Shown one piece after another: positions 50,136 through 61,319 of a stretch of 64,000 nt of DNA. The position numbers and the translations under genes were made by a program. How positions within the stretch are numbered: position 1 is the stretch's first letter; each line of letters begins with the position of its first letter. A model generated the notes under the pieces. The model worked only from the letters and a program-made list of their open reading frames with translations, had not been told where the DNA came from and ran no database searches. This stretch comes from Lateolabrax maculatus. Its lineage: Eukaryota > Chordata > Actinopteri > Acropomatiformes > Lateolabracidae. The stretch is taken from positions 5,887,501 through 5,951,500 of the forward strand of contig CM062216.1 of NCBI GenBank assembly GCA_031216445.1. The letters are read 5' to 3'.

Positions 50136-51234
50136 AACATCTGCTAGTATTAATAAGTAGGCAGGTTGTGTTACTTACTGATCAAGTAGAAAGACTGCCT
50201 CGTGCCAGAACTGCATAGTGAAAGCTTATAATGAACCAATCTAAACGCTGATGGTGACATTATTCTATAGCCATTACACTGTGCAATCAACATTTACTTC
50301 ATAATGATAAATGAAGGCAAAAAAGCTGTCCTCTTAAAGACAAGATTCTAGTTACAAACGGGAAGCCTTCAGCTTCCTCCAGGCTATTTGGTTGCTTCCC
50401 ATGTTTCTTTCTTACTAATATTATTTTCTGTTCTTTTTTTTTTTTGCTTTTATGACCGACGATGGAGAATGATATAAACTGTAGAGGACCACAATAAGCA
50501 ATCTCACGCCGGATTCAAGCCAACACTGTGGTTACGTGGTGGACCTTACTGACAGAAATGTCATCCAAAAATCTCTTTAGGTGCTGAGTGACTGAATGAC
50601 CATTAATTACACATTACACCAACTTCAAGTTTGCAGACCTAGAAATGAGTTCCAAGACTGCATGTCGGCCAATGCATTCCGCCTTTTTGGCTTTCCTCAC
50701 GGATTACCTGTGTTACCTATTTACCAGCATGCAACCAAAGCCGCTTATGACTGGTCAATACTACTCAGACTAAAAACAGACTACAAACAGAAACCAGAAC
50801 ACTCCTGATTCCAAAAATCTTAGTCCCTTGTCTACAGATTCTGCATTTATATGCAGATATTTATTTACAGAGATTAGGTATCAAGTGAATATTGAATGGT
50901 ATTTTAGGAAGCAGAAAAAAACTGAGAGCAGCACTCCTTGGTATTGCTTTTTGAAGTTATTGTAGGTGAGAGGCTAAATCAAAAAGGAGGTGGACCTGGA
51001 AACAATTTGCAGCGATCCTGCTGTACATCTGAGTATCTCCCAGACCTCCAGAAGCGATCTCTTAGATGGTTAACATCTGATCAAAGCACAGCCAAGTGTG
51101 AAGCAAGTAATAAATAATAAATATCCGTAGGCGGCTTGTTTAGTTGTGTAAGATGACAGAATGATAGGAAAGACTTGGCATACACTTGGGAACGGGTAAA
51201 CCTGAATATGCTCGAGGCGTATGAGGTGCCAGTG

Positions 51235-51300
51235 GAGGGGCGGGTGTGGAGGGGCGGGTGTGGTGGGGCGGGGGGGCGGGCAAGGAGGGGGTGCTTGGGA
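51235..51300 (+). repeat. G-rich 14-base direct repeats
   Basis: GTGGAGGGGCGGGT occurs twice in tandem, followed by a variant GTGGTGGGGCGGGG and further G-runs. It contains SP/KLF-like GGGGCGGG sites and a G-quadruplex pattern. Confidence 0.7.
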
Positions 51301-52869
51301 GAACTAGGGAGACACTGGAGTGGAATGATGGACAGCTCACACGCCAAAATTATAGCTAGCTGCCGCCAACTGAGGCAGTGGGGCGGCCAGCCAAAGCCCC
51401 GGGAGAACAAAGGCCCCGGGATCCCTGTGTGTGAGTGAGCGCCGGCCTGCCTGCGGAGCCCCAAACCTTCATATTTACATGCGATGCTCAAGAGTTAATT
51501 GCAGTAAATTCCTGCGCTGGGCTCAAAGTGGGGGCTGTTGTTGCTTTATTTTACATAACAAACACACTGTTTCTACTCATTCCTCTCTCTTTCCATGGAA
51601 CTTGAACCAAAGATGCAAAAAGGTTTTGAGCCCTTGCAAATCAATGGTGCTTATGCTACGGAATTCTTCACCCAAAATGAACAAATTATGAATTGTTGCT
51701 TGTTTATGTGATCCAGAGACTGCAGAAGTAAAAACAAGTTTTAATCATCAAGACAATTATTGTGAGTCTTAAAAAAAAAGTAGGTTAATACCCGGTTATG
51801 TTTCGTTTATATATGTTCGGTGTTATCATGGAGATTTTGTCTGACATTGGTGGCTCCCTAAGGAAAACATGAAAGTTCCACACATTCCACCAATTATCCT
51901 GCATGTTTGGGGAAGATTTGTATTTGATTCAGCTTCTCAGAAAAAAATTCATGTGTGTGCGTTCAGCTGCAGGAGAGCTAGGAGGCCCCTTTAACAAACC
52001 AGACCTCATCCTCACAGTAGTTGATGGACAAAAGCCAAAATGTGTCAGGGTTGCTACAGTTCCTGATCTTTCGTAAACGAACGGTGCCCTCTCGACTCTC
52101 TAGACTTGGCAGAGCCGGCCCGTGCACATCAAAGTAGGGTCTGACCTTGCATACCAGATGAGGTTTGGATTAACGAGCTCTGGACATCAAACAGCAGGAT
52201 CACCCCCCACAAGTCATCAAACCCGGCTTGGTGAAATTTACGGCGGACAAAAATGCTGGAAAAATCAACATCAACCTTGCCACGCATCGCAGTTTGAACA
52301 TCGTGACCAGGACGGGGAGCAGCAGCAGCAGAGAGGGTGTTCAAAAGCCTCCAATTATCTGATGTGTGGGAGAGCACAATGAACTGGGCCGCATGCCAAA
52401 CAGCATCCTTTACCAAACAAATAAAACTTTTGACAGGACGTGTCTGCCTTTCAGAGGACTGCACACCAACAAACTGCTCATGCGGGGCAGCAGCAAGCGC
52501 TTCTCATATTCAGTGCTTATTGATTTCTGTAACTTCATTTAAAAAATAACATTCTTACTTTTATTTTTTTAAAATAAAGAAAATCAAGAGTAAAAGTACA
52601 AGATGTTGGTCTGGCTGTATTAAAGAATGACTAATTTCTTCAAAATCAAGGTATTAAATATACTTAAAGATTAAGGTCTAGACTGGGTTGCCTTTTTATT
52701 TCTTAGTCCATTTACTTGAATGACAAGAATTGGGCACAGGTAGATTAATATTACTGCCCTCTCTCTCAAACAGATAATTTTGAGTACTTTGATTACAACT
52801 ACAGTACACGCTGGACTGCAGCTTTACTGACAGGAAGCAGACAATATAGTTAAATAACTGACAAATAAC

Positions 52870-53160
52870 TAGGGCTGCGCCTAACTGTTGTTTTCATTAT
52901 CAATTAACAATTTTAAAACTAATTATTAACATTAATTGACAATTAACAATGTCAAACACTAGTAAAAAAAGGTCTAAGGTAACGTCTTCAAATGGCTTCT
53001 TTTGTTCCATCACAATCCAACACCCAAATAAATTCAGTTTAAAATGATATAAAACAGACAAAAGCAGAAAACTACATCTGAGAGCCATTTTTTTAAATTT
53101 CTTTTTAATTTAATTTTAATTATTTTTTAGTAATTTTACTAAAAAAATGTAGGCTTCAAC
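52870..53160 (+). repeat. Interspersed repeat of the GGGCTGCAACTAA family
   Basis: GGGCTGCGCCTAACTGTTGT, TTTTCATTATCAATTAACAA, ACGTCTTCAAATGGCTTCTT, CAATCCAACACCCAAA and an ATTCAGTTTAAAATGATATA block in family order, ending in A+T-rich sequence. Confidence 0.65.
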
Positions 53161-53783
53161 CCAGCGACAGGTTCATGTCTGAGCTGTGTGGACAACAGAG
53201 ACAGCTGTTCCCTGTTCCACTGGGAGTGAACACCTGCCTTCATTCAGGGACGTTTCCTTGAGGCCTCTGCTGCAGCCACAGCTGGACATTTGGACAGTGA
53301 ATGAAAGCAACTACTTCATATTTGGTCATATTGACAGATGTACACCGACAAATCGCTGGGGTCATTAAAGCAGGGTTTGTCTGCACTGACAAGCTGTGAA
53401 ACACTAATGAAATGTACGTTAAAATAGGTCAGATAGGTTTGTGAGGGTTCTCAATGCACCAATTTAAAACAAAAATCAAAAGATGTTCCATTTGTGCATG
53501 CTTGGTAAACATTTTTTCCATCTTGCTCTGTGATTTCAACGTGGGAATACAACAAACAGTTTCAAAAGTGTGCTATTGAAGCAAAAATATTTTGGAAATC
53601 TATAAAGACTTTACGCCCCACTCGTCCGAAGACCACAATTTTATACTTTATGCTTTCTGTACATATATGCACATTTTCTCTACTTTATTGAAGCTGTATT
53701 ACATACGTACACTAACTAGGATACACAAATTAAAGATGAGAGTGAAAGTTCATTCTTGACCGTGGAAACAATATATTTAAAAA

Positions 53784-53993
53784 AACTCAAGGTCTACTTA
53801 CTAGCTTTTTCCAGAGCTTTCAACAGCATCTCAGTCTTCCTCAACGGATGGACTCACTTCCATGCTTAGGTCACGTGATGACAACTTGACAACGGAGGTT
53901 ACACCATGACAACACAGCAAACTTCATCTGCTGAGTAAGACTGTGAGATGCAGATGAAAGCTCTGGAAAAAGCTAGTAAGTGGACCTTGAGTT
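53784..53993. repeat. Fold-back element with ~55-base inverted arms
   Basis: The left arm 53784-53837 and right arm 53938-53993 are near-perfect reverse complements (core TACTAGCTTTTTCCAGAGCT and AGCTCTGGAAAAAGCTAGTA) around a 100-base centre. The centre contains GGTCACGTGATGACAACTTG. It looks like a non-autonomous terminal-inverted-repeat transposon (MITE). No coding capacity. Confidence 0.85.
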
Positions 53994-54649
53994 GAGATAT
54001 TTTGGTCAAATCAAAGGTTTATTTTCCTTAGTTTCATCATAAAAAAACTGTTTCATGTCTTGATTAGTTTGTTGTTGATTTAATACACATTTCCCAAAAA
54101 TTAAGTTTGACAGAGTATCTTAATCTTGAATATTTCAGAGAGTCCTAACAAATCTTTTCTGCATCATATGAATTTGTAACCAGTCATTTTTCCTTGGAAT
54201 AGTTCATCATTTTGCTTCCAAAATAAATATTTTGTTTTAAGATGTGAAACAGAAGAAGCAGGCGGATGAAAAATAGCTGTAGTTAACTTGCATTATTTCC
54301 AAAAGAAGTTTTTTGAAAATAAAAACATATTTGAATTAGTCACTTGAATTTCATCTGAAGCGTGTCTCATGACAGAACAGTTTCTCTTGCCAGTCAAAAC
54401 TCTCTCTGGGCTACCAGCGTTTTAAGATCAAACGTATCTTTCGGCTTTCATCACTGCACAAAAGCACAAAACTTTGTGTATCATTTTATTATAGAGTTGC
54501 GGTCCAAGTCTAGTGGTGAACACGTATTCAGAGCTTTCAAACCTGATCATTACAGCACATCCTTTCATGTGCTGGGCTGTTTAACGGCATTATTTGAAAT
54601 TTGTCGTTTTCATTGAGAAAACAGTCTGACTTTTACAAACTAAACTGGC

Positions 54650-55265
54650 CTGCTCAGCTTGTTATTGTATTCATAATGAAGGTGCCACAGAGGCTACCTT
54701 TGGCCTATTAATGAGCCAGTCAAAGTTATTAAAATTAATTTTATCATCCGTAATGAAAAATGAATGACTTCTGTTTGATATTGTTGGCAAAAACGAACAA
54801 GGAGAAGTTTGCTTTGATCAGGAAAATATCTGAACCCTGTAGGAGAATTTAATCAGCAACAAGGTTTTGGCTTCAGAACATCTCCATCGAGTGAAAAAAA
54901 AGAAAAAGAAAGTTGATTAGGTCAAGGGGGAGGGAGTAGAGAAGCAATAAAATGAGCCCATATCCAAAGAGATCATTAAGTTAATGGATTACTGGTGCCC
55001 AAAAGCATTACACTGTTGGGTCTCTCAGACTGCAGAGACCCGCGGACAGCCGAGGCCCCGACGAGCGCCACGCTGAGCGACGACGCTGAGAGCCCAGAGC
55101 CCAGAGCCAGCTCAGGAGTGACGAAGGGCATTAGCAGCCCTGCATCCTCCAGTCTGCAGCTGGTATTAGCAGGCACCGAGAGCTCTGTCAACACGCATTA
55201 CTCCACACACAAATCACCCGGCCGGCGTCAGCACTTTGCCTGTGCTACGGCGGGAACACTGGGGG
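54650..55265. other. Conserved-looking non-coding region 3' of noggin
   Basis: The left part is homeodomain-like and A+T-rich (TATTAATGAG, TTATTAAAATTAATTTTATC). The right part (55020-55260) is CpG-containing and repeat-free. Frames of 72-95 codons on both strands have no family similarity. It lies about 4 kb beyond the noggin stop codon. Confidence 0.3.
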
Positions 55266-56504
55266 GACAGATAGAAACTTGAAGAGGAATAACTTGTGTT
55301 TTTCAGACGTAATAGGAAGCACAAGGCAGAATCCTGAGTATATGGTTGTAGAAAAATAATCATAGAAAAGATATTGAAAGGTTTAGAGTGAGCTGAATAC
55401 ACAAGGAAACAGAAATACACGGGGCAGGACACCTGTTACTTAAAGTAATGGACAAAATGTGTTAAAAAGTAGAAGTTAAAAGAAACTATTATCTGATTTT
55501 TCCTGGGCAGCTGTTAATGGACTATCCTGTAATCCTTCTAACAGATTTAATGCCTGACTATGACACACAAAACTTGAAATAGTTGCATGTCCACAGCAGC
55601 TTGTCAACTGTGAAGCCGGACCATCGTGAGCTTAATGCAACAGGACAAACAGTATCATGGAAAAGACGAGAGGATCACTGTCGAACGCCACGGATCCAAC
55701 ACACACGCGTACATCAAAGGCTATTTATTGTGCTTGTTTAAGCTGTATAGTGGAGATCTTCGCCCTTACGTCGCTATCCGGTGACAAGTACAGGGATTTG
55801 TCTGCCGCAATGTGTACGTGCAGAGCCGGCTCTGAGGCTAAGGAGCATCATTACGGACTAAACACAACTAAAACAAAACACAGGCTTTCTGGTGCCCCAC
55901 AGTCTACCCGACTGAGGCTCCGGGAGAACAGAGGGAGGGGGAGTTGTCTTTATTCAGTGTGAGGGAGAAGCAGCTACGTGAAACTCTTGACGATTAGAGC
56001 AACTCATTTATGGAAAACGATTATTTTTACTTCTTGGATTCTGCATGACCCCACCAATGGCTCCACACTTGCAAGCTCATGTTGTTTGGCCAACTTTGTG
56101 CAAACCCACAGCACTTTAACTTTATATTCTGGGAAGGTCCCAAAGTTTCCAAAAAATACAAAAATGTCAGTTTGAATTTTGGGGAAATGCTTATAAAAAG
56201 AATGCACAAACATCTATGATATTCCCTTTTGATGTGATGGTGCGGCCGTTAAAAATATGGCATCACGTGCCTTACATTAAAGTAGTGGAACAGGCTGATA
56301 CAGAATGTACAGAATGAGTGACGCTGTGGAAAACATTTCTGTAAATTTAAAAGAACCTTGAGGGAAGAGTTTGAGAGATTAATTAGCATCAGGAGATTCA
56401 GGATAATTGCTATTATGTGGTGGTGGTAAAATGAGAGGAAGGAATCTGACTGCCAAGATGTGAAGCTGTCACTGATGTTTGATTCCAAAGGATGTGTGCG
56501 TTAC

Positions 56505-56800
56505 ACAGTGGTGGAATACTTATTCAGATCTCTTACTTCAGCAAAAGTAGCATTACCACACTGTGAAAGTACAAAATAACAACTCCTGCATTCAAAATTG
56601 TACTTAAGCAAACATAAAAAAGTATGAATAGTAAAACGGACTTCTATACAGAAATAAATATGTAGAACAGACATGTATTTGTACACATTATATTGGAATA
56701 TCATCATGATTCATTACTGAGAAAAAGCATTTTAATGTTGCAGGTGGAGGAGGTGGAGCTCATTTTAACTACTTTATACACTGTTGGGTAGTTTCATCTG
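56505..56800 (+). repeat. Outer transposon copy, left part (AAGTACAAGTACCTCAAA family)
   Basis: Starts CAGTGGTGGAATACTTATTC, continues AAAGTAGCATTACCACACTG and ends AACTACTTTATACACTGTTG GGTAG. It is interrupted at about 56800 by a reverse copy of the same family and appears to resume at about 57303-57412. Confidence 0.65.
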
Positions 56801-57302
56801 TGGCGGAAAGTACTCAAGTACTGTATTAAGCACAACTTTGAGGTACTTGTACTTGACTTGAGTATTTCCATTTTCGGCTATGTTATACTTCTACTCCAAT
56901 ACATTTCAGAGGAGAGAAGCACTGCACTTTTTACTCCACTGTATTTGTTTGACAGCTGTACAAATATTTTTGTGTTTTACTGAAACACTGAAAACATATG
57001 ATCGGTTTATAAAATGTGATGCGCTGCTATAGGTTCAGCTACCCAACCGTATGTAAAGTAGTTCAAATGAGCTCCAACTCCACCAGATACAGCAGTGAAG
57101 TGCTGCTCACACCTTTATGCAAGAGTGTGCTGTTTTAATGAGTACTTTGACTTTTAATAATTTAAGAACATTTTGACGATTATACTTCTATACTTCTACT
57201 TAAGTAAGAACCTAAATACAGGACTATCTCTATTATTTGTATTATTGGTATTGCTACTATACTAACTGTATCTTAAATATATGGATAATTCTTCCAACAT
57301 TG
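56801..57302 (-). repeat. Inner transposon copy inserted in reverse orientation
   Basis: Read on the + strand: AAAGTACTCAAGTACTGTAT, TTTGAGGTACTTGTACTTGA, TACTTCTACTCCAATACATT, CTACCCAACCGTATGTAAAG and a degraded TTCTTCCAACATTG end. 57040-57108 is the reverse complement of 56727-56793 in the outer copy. Confidence 0.65.
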
Positions 57303-57412
57303 AATTTATTCTGTAACACTATTGTATTTCATGAGTTGATGTTTTGTTATTAAAATATTACTCTACAAAGTAAGTAGGAACTGTGACGGTTGACTAAATG
57401 TAGTGGAGTCAA
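57303..57412 (+). repeat. Outer transposon copy, right part
   Basis: CTACAAAGTAAGTAGGAACT and GACTAAATGTAGTGGAGT continue the forward element in the order seen at 41190-41395 (ACAAATGTAGTGGA). The element is truncated after this point. Confidence 0.5.
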
Positions 57413-58260
57413 AGTTCTTATCATTTATTTGGTTTCCCTCTTTGCTGCTAAGTGCTCATTGTTGTGGTGTTTCTGGACTCTTCAACGGATCACTTGTAGA
57501 TCCTTCAATCAATCAAGTTTGATTTCTCTAAGTGTAATCTGCCATTTCTGCACAGGAAAGGTCTACAGAACACTGGGGTGGTTTACGCTTTAATGAGCAG
57601 CATATCGTTTTTTTTCTAACACTGATTTATGTGAAACAACAGCAAATTCAAATATATGGTATTCCAGTGGTTTCACAGGCTCAGTAAGAACAGCATGTGG
57701 AGCATCGGCCTCTACATCTCCCACTGCAGTAGAAACCCAGCTCCTCTCTCCAGCTCAGCTCCTGCTGGGCTGTGAACGGGGAGGAGGGGTGGTGCAGATG
57801 AAAGAATGAGAACTGTTAGCAGCTGCTGATTCCTTCAATCACTGAATCTCTGCTCCTTCCTTTATCAGCATGTAATGGGTCTGATGTACGACTGACAGCT
57901 TTATAGTGATAAGATAGTGTTGGTTGACTGGAGGCCAGGAGAGAACTATTGACCACATGGTGTCTATAAATCAAAAATTGATGTTGGATTATTGTCCATC
58001 CGAAATATCTACCCCCAAACACCTCGTATTCATCACCAAATCCTCCTACTTAGTGTAAGAACATACTGTACTTTATAATACAGATTAAGCCAGACACCAT
58101 GGTGCAGCATAAAAAGTGCATGATTGTAAAAAGTACAATGGTGTTACCCTGAGAACTCCACAATTTGCGCACTGTGGCAGGTGATTTAAAAGTATCCTAT
58201 CCTTCAGACTGGGCAGAAGTGATCAAAAGAAGGAAAAGAAAAGCATTTAAAGTCATTTCA
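57413..58260. other. Gene-free stretch 3' of noggin
   Basis: No gene or repeat recognised. Frames of 67-68 codons are unsupported. Confidence 0.5.
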
Positions 58261-58267
58261 GTGTCGT

Positions 58268-58273
58268 TTTATT
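58268..58273 (-). terminator. Candidate noggin polyadenylation signal
   Basis: TTTATT on the + strand, AATAAA on the noggin strand, 390 bases after the stop codon. The intervening 3' UTR is very A+T-rich. The A-run at about 58600-58631 becomes a U-run in the mRNA right after the stop, and ATTTA-type sequences near 58288 would suit an unstable transcript (inference). Confidence 0.5.
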
Positions 58274-58662
58274 GTACGAATATAAAGAATAAATAGCACA
58301 TTTCCTTAATTTACAGGATAAAACAAGTCACCGATACACCGGCTGTATCAATAATCCACGTTTCACTCTGCTTCATCCAAATATGGAAAACAGCAAGTCC
58401 TTACGTGGCTCTATGCGCCATAACTCCATAAATACAAAATATATAACCAAAATATATAACCAATATTCTCCACAAATAAAGTAGACTCTGGTTACAAATA
58501 ATACTGACTTTGTACAGGGAGCTATATAGAATTGCATGGCACCGCATATACAGAAAATACATTCCTACACTCGGTAGTGCACGTGAAAAAAAGAATCACC
58601 AAAAAAATTAAAAAAAAAAAATAAAAAAAATAATGAGCTTATAATTTATTCTGAGAGTCTTT

Positions 58663-59331
58663 TTAACTGGAGCAGGAGCATTTGCAGTCCGTGATGATCG
58701 GGTATTGCACCGGTATCCAGGCGCACTTGAGTCCCCCTTTCCTCTGCACGCATCTCCACCTCAGGATGGTCAGGTGGGTCGAGTTGGCGGGTCTGCACAC
58801 CATCCCCTCCGGCACCGAACACGAGCGTTTGCTGAGGCAGCTGCCCACCCGCACGAACCGCGGCCAGAACCTGCTCCCCAGGTCGGTCCACGCGTACGCG
58901 ACCGGGCAGAAGGAGTACGCCCACAGCCACTGCTGCAGCCGCCGCTTCAGCTTCCTGCTGGGCTTGTGCTTCTTGCCCAGCTGCACGTCGAAGTCCACCG
59001 CCCGGATCTCCTTGGGCAGCGCTCCGCCGGGCTTCTGCGCCTCAGAGTCGTCCAGCTCGTCGTTCCCGGTGTACTTGTCCTCCAGGGGCGGCGAAACGGA
59101 CAGGAAGCGGCTGTCAAAGTCCCCCAGGGCGCTCTTCAGCTCGGTCTCGTTAAGGTCCCGCTCCTTGGGGTCGAAGACGGGGTCCGGGTCCTCCTTTAAC
59201 TCCACAAGCGGCAGGCTGTCACTCGGGATGGGGCGGAGGAGGTAGTAGTGCTGACACGTCCCCCCGTCCATCACGAGTCCCAGGGAGAGCACCAGCAGGT
59301 ACGCGGCCACGCACCGCTGGGACCGATCCAT
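58663..59331 (-). CDS. nog3: Noggin-family secreted BMP antagonist, single exon
   Basis: A 222-residue uninterrupted frame, single exon as in vertebrate noggins. Signal peptide 1-26 (core YLLVLSLGLV); the mature chain starts QHYYLLRPIPSD, whose Pro34 matches the BMP-blocking clip proline of human noggin (Pro35). Also seen: DPKERDLNET with a glycosylation site at Asn61, a second at Asn183, a basic heparin-binding patch KKHKPSRKLKRR (120-131), and WLWAYSFCPV then LGSRFWPRFVRVGSC. Nine cysteines (142, 165, 171, 179, 194, 203, 216, 218, 220) form the cystine knot and dimer bond. Noggin dimers sequester BMP ligands outside the cell. It is shorter than human noggin (232) because the central acidic spacer is short. 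The N-terminal QHYYLLRPIPS type suggests fish noggin 3 rather than noggin 1 (QHYLHIRPAPS) or noggin 2; the paralog label rests on remembered family patterns. Nothing is missing or disrupted. Confidence 0.95.
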   Translation of the reverse strand: MDRSQRCVAAYLLVLSLGLVMDGGTCQHYYLLRPIPSDSLPLVELKEDPDPVFDPKERDLNETELKSALGDFDSRFLSVSPPLEDKYTGNDELDDSEAQKPGGALPKEIRAVDFDVQLGKKHKPSRKLKRRLQQWLWAYSFCPVAYAWTDLGSRFWPRFVRVGSCLSKRSCSVPEGMVCRPANSTHLTILRWRCVQRKGGLKCAWIPVQYPIITDCKCSCSS

Positions 59332-59700
59332 GCCAGCGGTGGGATCGGGGCGCGCTGGGGAGCTGCTGAGGGGCCACTTCTCTCGTGCGCAATTACGCGT
59401 GAGGCGTCTCTCCAGGTCGCGCGTCTTCCGAAGGGTGCGTCGGAGCTCAGTTTCCCATGGCGGAGGTCCGCGGCAGAAACGAGAAGTTGGCCCGCGGCGG
59501 CATCAGTGGGAGCTGTCCGTGGGGGCGAACGGCGTGACGAAGCTCAGGTCTGTCCACGGGCTCCGGGCGCGCGGGCTTGGCATGGTGCTCCCGTTGTCTC
59601 CGCTGCAGAAGAGCGCCGAGCGTGACCCGCGACCTCCGTTATATCCTCCTGCACCGAGCGTGACGTAACTCGCGTGCCCCTCTTTGAATGTGGGTTTGTT
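59332..59700 (-). promoter_or_regulatory. Putative noggin promoter and 5' UTR in a CpG-rich island
   Basis: CpG-dense sequence continuing from the coding exon. Read on the noggin strand there is a GGATATAACGG TATA-like box (59637-59645) about 300 bases before the ATG, and a CRE-like TTACGTCA (59661-59668) about 20 bases further upstream. This spacing fits a core promoter with a 5' UTR of roughly 270 bases. CpG richness drops sharply beyond about 59750, where a 16-base G-run starts. Confidence 0.45.
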
Positions 59701-59756
59701 GTCTAGGAGGAGATCCCCAATACCTCCTCCTTCCACCGCGCTGAAGGGAGGGCGGT

Positions 59757-59772
59757 GGGGGGGGGGGGGGGG
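59757..59772 (+). repeat. G16 homopolymer upstream of noggin
   Basis: Uninterrupted run of G, at the outer edge of the noggin CpG island. Likely length-variable. Confidence 0.85.
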
Positions 59773-59938
59773 TATGCAGGGAGAGGAGACGCCCCCTGTC
59801 GGTTTTCCAGACTTAAAGATCTTAAACCAGCCTCACAGTGGGAATGATTCTTTCATCTGGAGAATCCTCCGGTATAAAGGTACCACTGCAGTGTCCCAGG
59901 ACGTCCAGGACGTCCTGCAGGAGACATGAACTAGGGAC

Positions 59939-60417
59939 AGTACCTGTACATTTACTCACTCACATGCTGAACTAGTACTTTACTCCCATTGTATGATACT
60001 TCATACTAATAGTGCTGCACTACATTTATTTGACTGCTGTAGTAAGCAGTTGGCTTGCAGAATAAGATTTTGAATGCAAAACATGAGATGAATTTAAAAA
60101 AATTATGTTTTTCTTGAGATTAAAACTATATATCTTAAACCTTAATCTTTACCAGATACAACATTTACATCAATGCTGCTTACATGCTGTAATGCATGAG
60201 CAATAATAATCCAATAATAGCTATATATTATTTAACATTCACAGTGGCCATTCTGCTGCACAATGAGTACTTTTACTTTAGATACTCTAAGTACATTTTT
60301 CTAATGAAACTTCTGAATTCAAAATGTTATGTAGAACTACAGGAGTTTTACAAGTACAAGTCTTATATTGGACTTTTACTTAAGTAAAAATAATGTGAAT
60401 AGTTCTTTCACCACTGG
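59939..60417 (-). repeat. Transposon copy (AAGTACAAGTACCTCAAA family) upstream of noggin
   Basis: In + strand reading: TGCACTACATTTATTTGACT, TTACATGCTGTAATGCAT, GTACTTTTACTTTAGATACT, ACTTTTACTTAAGTAAAAAT and a TTCTTTCACCACTGG end, the same order as 56801-57302. It lies about 300 bases beyond the putative noggin promoter. Confidence 0.65.
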
Positions 60418-61319
60418 TAAAAACTGAATTTCGTTCTGACACCAGGCTTCATTTGGTTCATAGGTCCAGGTAGCTTTTACACTGTACATCCACTTTCTAC
60501 AGATTTCACTGGTTCTGCTTTCAGCTCAGAATCAGTGACTCTGATATCAAGTCTCACTTCTGTAACTGGGAACATTTCTGGTCATTTAAAGTCCAGTTGA
60601 ACTTTGACAAACACTGATTTAATCAAAGGATGAATTAAAATATAAAATACAGTATAAATTTGGACAGGCGTACTGTGGCCCATGTTCTTCACCATGGCAA
60701 AGTACATAAAATTTTCAGTTAAGTGTGGACAATGTTAGTCTACTCTGAGAATTGCATCAACTGTGTTGATGACAGGGAGGAGAGCTTGAAAAGGGCCATG
60801 TCTGTCCACACATTTATTTTTCAAATAAAGAATAAACTGCAGAAATATGCAGTGACAGAATGAGAATCTTAATAAGCAGCAACCAGTTAGTGGGTTAGTC
60901 ATTATAACCTCATGCTGTGCAGCCAAACATGGTTCAGTCCCGCTCAATTTTACCGTACAAAGTTTCCAAAGATACCAAATATGTTGGGCTGAATTTTGTG
61001 GAAATCAAGACAGTCTTGGTTTTGGACGTTTCCCCCAGTGTAAATATCACATCGCTTTGAGCTGAAACAAGCTGATACAGAATATATGTGATACTGCCAG
61101 ACTGTGTGGAATAAGATCATTTTAACAACCTGAAAGTTGCGCTACTTAAAGGGAGACACAAGGGGAAAAGCTGCACGTTAAAGGTGAGATAAATTTCACT
61201 TTCCAATTTGTTGTAAGCGTACCAGGTCTGACATAAAAAGAAGAGGTTAGGGTTAGTGCAGCGTCCATGCTATGCTGGGTTTTAAAGGGTTAAAGATGCA
61301 CCAAGACAATCGAACAAGG
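60418..61319. other. Gene-free stretch upstream of noggin
   Basis: Nothing recognised beyond ordinary A+T-rich sequence. Confidence 0.5.

Larger units (their letters stand above)
47349..53780. other. Gene desert between cbx2 and noggin, middle part
   Basis: No gene supported. Contents: repeat 48186-48480, retroelement-like remnant about 49860-50135, G-rich direct repeats 51235-51300, conserved-looking sequence 51950-52500 and repeat 52870-53160. Confidence 0.5.

Noticed and set aside
58682..59245. 187- and 164-codon + strand frames opposite noggin
   Set aside because: Antisense shadows in a G+C-rich exon; the minus frame is an unambiguous noggin.
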